From contig CAMDKS010000005.1 in assembly GCA_945900755.1 (NCBI GenBank), forward strand, positions 38,522-102,521: 64,000 bases of DNA, in the 5' to 3' direction. The notes beneath the pieces are model-generated. The model searched no databases and was not told where the DNA came from. It was given only the letters and a program-made list of their open reading frames with translations. The position numbers and the translations under genes are program-made. Below are positions 16,588 to 25,300 of this stretch, piece by piece (positions within the stretch are counted from its first letter, which is position 1; the number at the start of each line of letters is the position of its first letter). This DNA is from Bdellovibrio sp. ZAP7. GTDB lineage: Bacteria > Bdellovibrionota_B > Oligoflexia > Oligoflexales > RGVZ01.

Positions 16588-18576
16588 ATGAGCAGTGCAT
16601 TCAAACTTAAAAATGGAAACATCCTTCTTTCCACGGAAGCACCCGGTGGAATATATAACGCATCCCAGTTGAAGAAAATTGCTTCCCTCTGCGACAGAGA
16701 ATCTATAATAGTCAAAGCGACGGAAGATCATCGCCTCGCACTTTTTGTTGACCCAGAAAAAGCCACGCAAATCGCAGACGAACTAAAATCCATCGGACTC
16801 GGCATTCGCTTATATCAAGACGGGCTACACCAGCCAGTTAGCTGCATCGGAGAATTGTGTGAGGACCATGAGCAAGATGCCCTTGGCACGGCATTAGACG
16901 TCACTACGGAGCTTTCGGCTCTGACCCTAGATAGTCCACTGAAGATCGGGATTAACGGCTGTGCAAAATGCTGCACTCCATGCCATACCCTTGATATAAG
17001 CGTCGTTGGAGACACAAACGGCTACCGAATTTCATTGGGTGGAAAGAACTCTCAGCTGCCAGAGATGGCGAGCTTCATGGCTGATGGAGTTCCCGCATCC
17101 GAAACCCCACGGGTCATCAAATCAATAGTAGAACTCTTCAAGCAAAAGGCTCAAGACGGTGAAACCCTCCAAGAATTAATTGAGCGAGAAGGGGCAGGAG
17201 CATTCATAACGGCACTAGCTCCCTGGAGCCAAGATGCCGCCGACACCTCGGATCGCTTCACGACTGAAGCCGCTGCTACGGACACCCCAGACCCAGATAT
17301 GGCACTTGAGCCATTAGAAGACGATATCCCAGCTGAACTCCCTCTTGATTTAGACCTAGATCTACCAGCCTCTGATGATTTATCAGAAGCATCAGAATTG
17401 CCTTCTATCGATGAACAAGACACCATTAGCCATGCTAATTTATCAGGGGTAGAGGTGTCGGACGACGAGCTTTGTCTAGATGATACACCCCTTGATCCCG
17501 ATGCGTTAACGAACGATCTTGCGTTCAATATTGTGGCCAAGTCTCCAGATGTAACAGCAGACAACCTTGAGGATATTGCCGTAGACGTGCCAATGGACGA
17601 CCTTGATTTGTCAATGGACCAAGATATTTCAGTTGCTGATGACCCACATATTTCCCTACAGGAAATAGAATTAGCAGACGAAGTCGTTGACACTCTTGAG
17701 GAGTCTTTCGTTGACGATTCCCTTGACGGCATGGATAGCCTAGAAGAAGAAACGGCAGCTTCCGGCCAGGATTCTCTTGATGCGGCAAGTACAGATGAAT
17801 TATCAGAGGAGGACTTTTCCGACGTAGAAATCGAGATCTCGGACACTGACCTAGCAGATGACGTCTCGACACTCGTTTCAATGCCTGACAGCGCTCCGAA
17901 AAACATTGCCAGCTATGATAGCCGAAAAAATCAGGACTTGAGTGAGTCGATCATAGATGCTGGTGATGTTTTGAATGCCCCTCGCATCACCGTTGCAGAG
18001 ACAAAGGACAAGGCCAATGTTGTGGCCCAGGAATTAGAACAGGACACTGAAGATGCCGATTTCGCAATGCTTAGTAATAGTATTGACACAATTGAGAAGG
18101 AATCAGAAGAGTCCATTACCTCGCAAAATAATCTCAATGAAGGCGCAAAGTATTTGGACTCGGACGAATCATCAACCGAAGGCAGCGAAGACGATTCAAG
18201 TTACGAATTGATCGACCATGAAAATTTGGAAGATTTGGAAGCCATTGAAGACGACGCACATTCCGACGAGCACGATGACGAACACTTCGACGTTACCGAA
18301 CATTTGCCACTTTCAGAAATAGTCACGGCAAAACAGTTCTCCAAAAAATCTAAAAAGCCTTCAAAAGCGGCCTGGACCATCGCTTCATTCGACGTTGACG
18401 ACCTGGGCTGTCCGATGATTACTTGGACGAATGGCATCTCAGTCACGGTAACTCAGGAAGCCATTGCCATGGGTAAGATTCGCATCGGAGGCAATGAATT
18501 GCGGATCTCAAATACCGGCTCTGGTGTCCTCGTTGAAATTGACGGTGTTCGCATGCTCTTGCCGCTTGCCGCATAA
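16588..18576 (+). CDS. Nitrite/sulfite reductase-like ferredoxin half-domain plus 4Fe-4S module, long acidic low-complexity region and novel C-terminal domain
   Basis: NGNILLSTEAPGGIYNASQLKKIASLC; GINGCAKCCTPCHTLDISVVG; residues about 215-590 are extremely Asp/Glu/Ser-rich; C-terminal WTIASFDVDDLGCPMITWTNGISVTV. Confidence 0.7.
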   Translation: MSSAFKLKNGNILLSTEAPGGIYNASQLKKIASLCDRESIIVKATEDHRLALFVDPEKATQIADELKSIGLGIRLYQDGLHQPVSCIGELCEDHEQDALGTALDVTTELSALTLDSPLKIGINGCAKCCTPCHTLDISVVGDTNGYRISLGGKNSQLPEMASFMADGVPASETPRVIKSIVELFKQKAQDGETLQELIEREGAGAFITALAPWSQDAADTSDRFTTEAAATDTPDPDMALEPLEDDIPAELPLDLDLDLPASDDLSEASELPSIDEQDTISHANLSGVEVSDDELCLDDTPLDPDALTNDLAFNIVAKSPDVTADNLEDIAVDVPMDDLDLSMDQDISVADDPHISLQEIELADEVVDTLEESFVDDSLDGMDSLEEETAASGQDSLDAASTDELSEEDFSDVEIEISDTDLADDVSTLVSMPDSAPKNIASYDSRKNQDLSESIIDAGDVLNAPRITVAETKDKANVVAQELEQDTEDADFAMLSNSIDTIEKESEESITSQNNLNEGAKYLDSDESSTEGSEDDSSYELIDHENLEDLEAIEDDAHSDEHDDEHFDVTEHLPLSEIVTAKQFSKKSKKPSKAAWTIASFDVDDLGCPMITWTNGISVTVTQEAIAMGKIRIGGNELRISNTGSGVLVEIDGVRMLLPLAA

Positions 18577-18663
18577 ATTGATGCCAATTACTCCTTGAGA
18601 ATTGTTGCTAGCCGATATAAATTATTGGCCTGTACAACGCCATAATTTGCAGGGGTAACATTT

Positions 18664-19707
18664 ATGAGACTCATTCACTTTGCAGTCACGGCCATTTTTT
18701 CCACAGTGCTTATTTTTTCTGTTACAGGGATGGCCGCAGTCGCGACAAAGCCGGTACTAAATGTCTATACTTACGACTCATTTGTTGCTGCGTGGGGACC
18801 GGGCCCGTCACTTAAAAAATCCTTTGAATCAGAGTGCGCTTGTGAAATTCAATGGGTTCCAGTTGCTGATGGTGCGGCTATGTTAGCTAGACTTCAACTT
18901 GAGGGAGCTTCGACTAAAGCAGACATTTTGGTTGGAATCGACGACACCTTATTGGCCAATGCAGACAAATCTGGATTATTTGCCGACAGTGGCATTAAGC
19001 TCTCAAAATCAACCATTCCTGGCGGGTATGTGGCCTCCTCAAAATTTGTACCTTATGATTTTGGTTATTATTCGTTTATGTTCGATACTAAAGCTAAGCA
19101 AAAATCTGGAAAACCTTACACAAGACCAAAATCAATGGATGAACTGCTTTCCGCAAAAGATCTCGACAAATCAGTTATTATTCAGGATCCAAGAACTTCG
19201 GCTCCCGGCCTTGGTTTGCTCCTATGGTTTCAGGCGATGTATGGCACTGATGCCAGCAAAAAACTCAATGAATTGAAGGGAAAAGTCCTAACCGTCGGAG
19301 GTGGATGGTCTGAAGCCTACGGCCTCTTTACGAAAGGCGAAGCACCTATAGTTTTTTCCTATACAACTAGTGAAGCCTATCACCGGGACTCCGAGAAGAC
19401 CGACCGCTATCAGGCCTTAGAGTTCAACGCAGGGCACTACCTTGCAATCGAAACAGCAGCCATCGTAGCATCGTCAACCAAAAAGGAGCTCGCAACAAAG
19501 TTTTTAAATTTTTTGATTCGTAACCCAGCCCAAACAACGATCGCTTCGATGAACTGGATGTATCCTGTTATCTCGGTCGCCAAGGGCCTTCCTGCGTCTT
19601 ATAGCTCACTCAAAATACCTGCAAAGGCCCTGCGGCTGTCGTCCGAAGATGTTGAAAAAAATCGCCGGCAATGGACTCTCGAATGGATGGAAATATTCCG
19701 GAAATGA
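18664..19707 (+). CDS. thiB: Thiamine ABC transporter substrate-binding protein
   Basis: Signal peptide; KPVLNVYTYDSFVAAWGPGPSLKKSFESECACEIQWV...ADILVGIDDTLLANADKSGLF. Confidence 0.9.
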   Translation: MRLIHFAVTAIFSTVLIFSVTGMAAVATKPVLNVYTYDSFVAAWGPGPSLKKSFESECACEIQWVPVADGAAMLARLQLEGASTKADILVGIDDTLLANADKSGLFADSGIKLSKSTIPGGYVASSKFVPYDFGYYSFMFDTKAKQKSGKPYTRPKSMDELLSAKDLDKSVIIQDPRTSAPGLGLLLWFQAMYGTDASKKLNELKGKVLTVGGGWSEAYGLFTKGEAPIVFSYTTSEAYHRDSEKTDRYQALEFNAGHYLAIETAAIVASSTKKELATKFLNFLIRNPAQTTIASMNWMYPVISVAKGLPASYSSLKIPAKALRLSSEDVEKNRRQWTLEWMEIFRK

Positions 19708-21356
19708 AATCTTGGAGTCCACCACACCCAAAATTTTCTTGGTTTTTCGTTGCCCTAGTCGCACTGACGGGGCTATTGCCGTTCTTGACTGGCATGTTAG
19801 CCATCGTGATAAAAACCCCATTCCCGAGCTTTTTTGATTCTGGACGCAGTACTGCTATTTTATCGTCCGCTTTTTTCACAATGAAGCAGGCGACCATCTC
19901 AAGTCTGGTCGTGGGATTACTCGCTCCTGTGTTTGGGGTGAGCCTCGTGTTTGCAACACCGAGGGGGCTCCGAACTTCTTACCTGTTACGCACACTAGTT
20001 TTTTGTTTACCATCCCTCGTTGTCGCCTCTGGCATTATTGTGGCGTGGGGAAAAAATGGATTGGCGACCAGACTTCTGGAGTCTCTGGGCATTGATTTGC
20101 CGATTGCTGAGATTATTTATTCTCCTTATGCGGTTGTCCTAGCGAATACGTTAATGAACCTGCCGTTTGCATCCCTGATGATTTTTCGCTGCCTAATGGA
20201 GCTTCCTGGAGAACAGGTTGACAGTGCAACCCTTCTAGGACTCCGCCCCTTCACTGCCCTTAAATGTGTTATTTGGCCAGCGATTAAGCCAGTCTTATTT
20301 TATTTTAGCGGCATGACGTTTCTTCTGAGTCTCGGATCATTCGGGGCCCTTAGCATTCTTGGCGGAGGACCTGCAAGTCAGACCCTTGAACTTGGAATCT
20401 ATCAGTCCATTTACTTTGATGGTGATTGGCCTGCGGCAGCGTTGTTCGCCTTTACCCACGCAAGCCTAGCGGGCTTTGTAGCCCTCCTTTTTATCGGACC
20501 TCAGTACCGATGGTTAGATGCCTATCTTTCACAACAAATCCCAGCGAACCTCAGCGTTAGTAAATTGAGACCTTTATTCTATCGCAGCAAGTCCATTCAC
20601 TGGATGCTTGTCATGACCAACTACGCCTTAGATCTTTGCATTTTGGCCCCCATTACTGCACTGCTAGTCAACTCGTTTCAATTTTTAATCCTTGGTAACA
20701 GCTCGACCTTGCAGCTACTCGCCCCGTTATTGGAGAGCCTAAAGGTATCGCTAGGCTTTGCGATACCGGCCGCGATGATCGCTACGTTCATCGCGTGGCT
20801 CGTCACCCGCGCATTTTGTAGGTACAAGTTATACCAGAGGCCGAAATTTGGCGTGGCCATGCTCCTTGGAGTTTTTGGAGCCGGAATAATCCCAGGGATG
20901 GCCGCAGCCTTTGGGCTTTTGGTTTTGCGCTCCATGTTACCGGCTCAATTCTTTGGATCACCAGCGATTATTGCCATTCATACCACTCTCATTCTTCCCT
21001 TTTTAATCAATATTTTGTTGCCTCTTTATAGCCAAAAGCTAATGCCCTTTGAAAATTCTAGGATGCTTTTGGGCCTAAGTGAATTTCGGTGGCTAAGGAT
21101 AGTTGAATGGCGTGCTATGGGTCAAGGACTTGCCTCTGCGCTTGCCGTAGGCCTGGCCCTAAGTTTAAATGAGACGGCCATTGTTAGTATGCTTGGAGAT
21201 CCTTTGCGACCAGTCCTGACGACCACGATGATACGGCTAATGGGCCATTATCGCTTTGGCGAATCCGCCATCGGTTCATGCCTGCTAATTCTAACTACGT
21301 TTACGGCGATACTATTTCTGTCGCCGCGCGGGAGACTATTAAATGATGCTGCTTGA
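19704..21356 (+). CDS. thiP: Thiamine ABC transporter permease
   Basis: Polytopic duplicated permease; ATG 19704 overlaps the thiB stop as ATGA. Confidence 0.85.
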   Translation: MKSWSPPHPKFSWFFVALVALTGLLPFLTGMLAIVIKTPFPSFFDSGRSTAILSSAFFTMKQATISSLVVGLLAPVFGVSLVFATPRGLRTSYLLRTLVFCLPSLVVASGIIVAWGKNGLATRLLESLGIDLPIAEIIYSPYAVVLANTLMNLPFASLMIFRCLMELPGEQVDSATLLGLRPFTALKCVIWPAIKPVLFYFSGMTFLLSLGSFGALSILGGGPASQTLELGIYQSIYFDGDWPAAALFAFTHASLAGFVALLFIGPQYRWLDAYLSQQIPANLSVSKLRPLFYRSKSIHWMLVMTNYALDLCILAPITALLVNSFQFLILGNSSTLQLLAPLLESLKVSLGFAIPAAMIATFIAWLVTRAFCRYKLYQRPKFGVAMLLGVFGAGIIPGMAAAFGLLVLRSMLPAQFFGSPAIIAIHTTLILPFLINILLPLYSQKLMPFENSRMLLGLSEFRWLRIVEWRAMGQGLASALAVGLALSLNETAIVSMLGDPLRPVLTTTMIRLMGHYRFGESAIGSCLLILTTFTAILFLSPRGRLLNDAA

Positions 21357-22335
21357 ATGTGACAAACTAAAAATGACCACCAACAAATGGTCATGCGATT
21401 ATACAGCCTCCTTTCGCCCTAGCGGTTGGCATGTACTTTGTGGATCTAGTGGAGCGGGGAAATCGACCTTATTGCACCTGCTCACCGGGGTAGTGACTCC
21501 CCAATCTGGTGACATTAAAATGGGTGGGAAAAACGTGTCTCATTTGCCACCTCATCAGCGGCAACTTAGTTTTATGAGCCAATCAAATTTTTTATTTCCC
21601 GGCATCTCGATCTTAGAAAACTTGTTACTAGCCCTACACGATAGCCCGGCATCGCCAATTGAAAAGGTGCGGCAGGCCAGGGAAATGGCTGATCGCCTTA
21701 GCCTCAAACAAGAAATTCTCGATCGACCAGCATCGAAATTATCGGGCGGCCAATTATCACGATGTAACCTTGCACGCACATTACTGCGGCCGTGTTCTTG
21801 GTTACTATTGGACGAGCCATTTTCAGCAGTGGATCGACCGACCAGACTATCCATTCTCAAATGGCTTCAGGATTGGCAAAAATCGACCGGTGCCGGCATC
21901 ATTTTGGTGTCCCACGACTTGGATGATATTTTTACGGTAGCGACTGATGTGCATATAGTGGAAAACGGAAGCGTCCTAGAAAGTGGGACCCTGAGCGACT
22001 CCCTAGCTCACCCTCGTTCTATCGCAATGGCTCGTACCCTTCGGGCAGGCATCGTTGTCACCACCCCCTCTGGGCCAGCCTTTATAGGCTCCCAGAACCT
22101 CTACACGTCTTTATCTTTAGCCCCCGTCAATCGGGCAAACCTTCAATCCATTGCGCTACGCGACGCACAAATCACAAGGCTCGGTTCAACGATGCGCATT
22201 ATTGATTTACATCATGGTTACGATGTGGTGATGCCCTGGGACGAGCACTTTGAGGGCACACTGTGGTACGCACCGATCACGGCAACAGGCCTATTGCGGT
22301 CCAACGGGGAAACGATTGTGGAGTATGCAAAATGA
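21343..22335 (+). CDS. thiQ: Thiamine ABC transporter ATP-binding protein with C-terminal extension
   Basis: Walker A CGSSGAGKSTLLHLLTG; signature LSGGQLSRCNLARTLL; Walker B SWLLLDEPFSAVD. Confidence 0.88.
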   Translation: MMLLECDKLKMTTNKWSCDYTASFRPSGWHVLCGSSGAGKSTLLHLLTGVVTPQSGDIKMGGKNVSHLPPHQRQLSFMSQSNFLFPGISILENLLLALHDSPASPIEKVRQAREMADRLSLKQEILDRPASKLSGGQLSRCNLARTLLRPCSWLLLDEPFSAVDRPTRLSILKWLQDWQKSTGAGIILVSHDLDDIFTVATDVHIVENGSVLESGTLSDSLAHPRSIAMARTLRAGIVVTTPSGPAFIGSQNLYTSLSLAPVNRANLQSIALRDAQITRLGSTMRIIDLHHGYDVVMPWDEHFEGTLWYAPITATGLLRSNGETIVEYAK

Positions 22336-23609
22336 GCGCTCCAGTTCTTGCCATTGATTACGGGACGTCTAACTCTCTAGTAGCGGGAGCCTTGGCTGGG
22401 AAGGTTATTCAGCCCCTTGTGCTGGATGCGACGGCCGATGATCCAACCGTCATTAGGAGCATCATGTTCACGCCCGATCGGGGTGTTTGGTATTATGGAG
22501 ACAGTGCGATTCAGCAGTATCAGGATTATGCGGCGGGTGGTCGACTGTTGCGTTCGGTAAAGAAGTATCTCCCTGAGCCTTCGTTTAAGGGCACACAACT
22601 TCACGGTGAGTTTCGCAGTATTGTCGAACTCATTGCTATTTTTTTACGAGAGTTGAGGTCGCGGGCCGCCGTCATTTTTGGCGAAGAGAGCTCCTCGGTC
22701 GTCCTTGGGCGCCCTGCTCTTTTTTCCTTGAATAAGGACGACGACGTCCTCGCTGAGAAGCGTTTACGCGACGCAGCTAATTTGGCGGGATTCAAACATG
22801 TTTATTTTTTAGCGGAGCCACTGGCTGCGGCCTACGAATTCCGGCATCAATTGACCGAAGAGAAAATAGTCCTTGTAGCAGACTTTGGCGGTGGCACGTC
22901 TGACTTTACTTGTTTAAAAATGGGCCCTAGGGATCTAGTGGATCAGGATGTATTGTCCATTGGCGGCATCCCGATTGCGGGAGACATGTTTGACGGCGGC
23001 ATCATGAGACATCAAATCGCTCGTCATTTTGGCTCTGAGGTTCGCTACCGGATGCCAATGAGCTCTACGGATTTGGAGCTTCCAAAAAGCTTAATTTCAA
23101 AAATGTGCTCCCCTGCTGACATGTCACTTCTTGCACGAAACGACTTACTTGGAATTTTAAAGGACGCCCAAAGGTGGTCTTTGAGTGAAGAGGACGGCAA
23201 GAAAATGAATCGTCTATTTCTTGTTGTCGAAGAGCATCTTGGTTACTCGTTATTTAGGTCTATTGAGCGAGCTAAAATAAGTCTCTCGAGTGCCGCCGAG
23301 ACCATATTTGAATTTGCTTTCGATGACTTGAAACTCAGTGAAAAAATTAGTGCTATAGAATTTGAAAAACACTCAAGCCACGACGTAGACTTGATCGTAG
23401 GCGCCATGGACAGCACCATCAAAGATGCCGGCCTCAAGTATTCACAAATAGACGTCGTTTGTGCGACAGGCGGAACAGCCAAATTACCTGCCTTGCGACG
23501 CGCACTAGACACGCGCTTAGGCCGCGAGAAGGTGCGCGAGCATCGCCACTTTCACTCCGTGGTGGGTGGGCTGGCTGAGAAGGCTAAGAGTTTTAGCTCA
23601 GATTCGTAA
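22332..23609 (+). CDS. Hsp70-like protein, YegD type
   Basis: VLAIDYGTSNSLVAGALAG, VVLGRPALFSL, FLAEPLAAAYEF, VLVADFGGGTSDF, VVCATGGTAKLPALRRAL; ATG 22332 overlaps thiQ stop. Confidence 0.88.
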   Translation: MSAPVLAIDYGTSNSLVAGALAGKVIQPLVLDATADDPTVIRSIMFTPDRGVWYYGDSAIQQYQDYAAGGRLLRSVKKYLPEPSFKGTQLHGEFRSIVELIAIFLRELRSRAAVIFGEESSSVVLGRPALFSLNKDDDVLAEKRLRDAANLAGFKHVYFLAEPLAAAYEFRHQLTEEKIVLVADFGGGTSDFTCLKMGPRDLVDQDVLSIGGIPIAGDMFDGGIMRHQIARHFGSEVRYRMPMSSTDLELPKSLISKMCSPADMSLLARNDLLGILKDAQRWSLSEEDGKKMNRLFLVVEEHLGYSLFRSIERAKISLSSAAETIFEFAFDDLKLSEKISAIEFEKHSSHDVDLIVGAMDSTIKDAGLKYSQIDVVCATGGTAKLPALRRALDTRLGREKVREHRHFHSVVGGLAEKAKSFSSDS

Positions 23610-23727
23610 CAAGACATTCGGGAAATTGGTGTACACGGTGGCGAGGCAGACAAATCCCAATATCAGCCGTGAGTTTCGTCACTTACTCACGATTCTTAGG
23701 TATAATGTGTGTTGCTACTACAATCTC

Positions 23728-24711
23728 TCAGCCTTGCAGCTTTATTTTGATTTCAGCGAGTGTCATGCGTTTTTTCTTGAGGGCCTGTATCTGGCGGCAG
23801 CGATCAATCGTTGCGGGATCATACAATTGATATCCAGATTCCGAGACGTCCACTACATGGAGTAGTCCCTCCTTCGTCCAAAAACGAATGGTAGGAACTG
23901 TTTCGCCAGCAGCTTTTGCTATTTGTCCGATTTTTAATTTCAAATTATCTTCTTCTAACTGTGAATCGTCGTCCTCGCCTTTAACCGCCTTTAAATATAT
24001 GTCGAGAGATCTGCCAATAGCCTTCAAAATCAGGCGCTCATATTGGATTTTTGGGCCACCAAGCTGACCGCTCTCTAGTCCGCTGATATAGGCTAATCGG
24101 TCACGCGGTCGAATGATAGCTGGTGGATAGCCATGCATCATCAAAATCAAATTCATAAGAAGGCGGGCTGTCCGGCCATTTCCATCCACAAATGGATGAA
24201 TCGTTACCAGCCGGTAGTGTGCTTCACTTGCGAGTGCGGCTGGGTGGAGGTTCTTTTGGCCTTTGAGCCAAGCAGCGAACTCTTCCATTAGGACTGGGAC
24301 CTTGCGGAAGTTGGGAAGTACCACTGATGACCCAGAAATTCTCACGGCCACATCTCGGTAGCGTCCCGCATTGGAATCGTCGATTCCTGAGAGTACCATT
24401 TCGTGAATTCGGAGAATATCCGCCTCACTCAAATTCCGATTTTTTTTGGAAACGAGTTCTCGAACGATGTCCAGTGCTTTGGCGTGATTGATGGCTTCAA
24501 GATGCTCCTTTAGGCTTTTACCGCCAACGGTTAGTCCCTTTTCAATGACGATCGCTGTTTCACGCCTGGTAAGCGTATTGCCTTCGATCGCATTGCTTGT
24601 ATAGGTCAACTCAACTCTGAACCATTCTTCGAGGTTTCTCACCAATGCGGGTGGAAGCGGTCGAATGGAGTCGAGCTCGTGTTTTTTGGAATTGAGTACT
24701 GTCCAGTCCAT
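23728..24711 (-). CDS. Fic domain protein with N-terminal inhibitory motif and C-terminal MerR-type HTH
   Basis: SNAIEGN inhibitory motif; HPFVDGNGRTARLLMN Fic motif; C-terminal KIGQIAKAAGETVPTIRFWTKEGLL...GYQLYDPATIDRCRQIQALKKKRMTLAEIK. Confidence 0.9.
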   Translation of the reverse strand: MDWTVLNSKKHELDSIRPLPPALVRNLEEWFRVELTYTSNAIEGNTLTRRETAIVIEKGLTVGGKSLKEHLEAINHAKALDIVRELVSKKNRNLSEADILRIHEMVLSGIDDSNAGRYRDVAVRISGSSVVLPNFRKVPVLMEEFAAWLKGQKNLHPAALASEAHYRLVTIHPFVDGNGRTARLLMNLILMMHGYPPAIIRPRDRLAYISGLESGQLGGPKIQYERLILKAIGRSLDIYLKAVKGEDDDSQLEEDNLKLKIGQIAKAAGETVPTIRFWTKEGLLHVVDVSESGYQLYDPATIDRCRQIQALKKKRMTLAEIKIKLQG

Positions 24712-24717
24712 TGCTCG

Positions 24718-24746
24718 ATTATAAAGTATAAAGTGTAAAGTGTCAC
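24718..24746 (-). promoter_or_regulatory. Promoter of the fic-merR gene, apparently leaderless
   Basis: Minus strand GTGACA (24741-24746), 17-nt spacer, TATAAT (24718-24723), then 6 nt to the ATG; spacer contains ACTTTAY heptamer repeats. Confidence 0.65.
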
Positions 24747-24932
24747 TTAATGTTTTAACTTAACAAAATTCCGGTTATGTTGCTGATTTTATAGCTGTAG
24801 TGCCGCAATAATCAATGTTTATGATTTCATTGACGCTTTTATTTCTCTCTGGTACGAGTCGCTTTTTGGATGATCCTGTCAAAAAACTTCGTTTGTTGCT
24901 GAAATTCGCTATGCGCGTTCTAAGTCAACTTT

Positions 24933-24949
24933 ATAAAGCGGTAGTACAG
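24933..24949. repeat. Single arm of dispersed hairpin repeat (ataaagcggtagtacag)
   Basis: 17-nt match to the reverse complement of the left arm at 27347-27364. Confidence 0.65.
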
Positions 24950-25300
24950 GCCAATGATGGCCGACCAATTTCCCGAATGTCTTGGTTCGCATCTGGGATC
25001 CGGAACATGTTCTAACCTCCTAACCTCGCCTGTAAAGGGACAGCAAACAAGGGTATGTGAAAAAGTCTTACAAAACAAGAGAACTAGGACAAACAGCCGC
25101 TGCGACACGTAGTATAAGCATTGACGCCTAATAATTAATCAGGCATACTGCGGCCGGCGACGATGAAATCGCCGGAATTCATTGTATATTTTTGAATTAT
25201 TTCTAAACGACGACCTACTACTCGGAGAATCAGAATGACCGGATTATTTGCAGACTTAACAGTCATGGTGTGCTCGAAGTTGCTAAAGCCAGCAGGGTTT

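Noticed and set aside
16266-16715. 149-aa minus-strand ORF
   Set aside because: Spans the palindromic repeat, the terminator and the start of the 16588 gene; spurious
17151-17906. 251-aa Ser-rich minus-strand ORF
   Set aside because: Shadow ORF created by reverse reading of Asp/Glu-rich codons of the acidic protein at 16588-18576
18577-18663. Possible TPP riboswitch before thiB
   Set aside because: No CTGAGA or THI-box-like conserved core in the 87-nt leader
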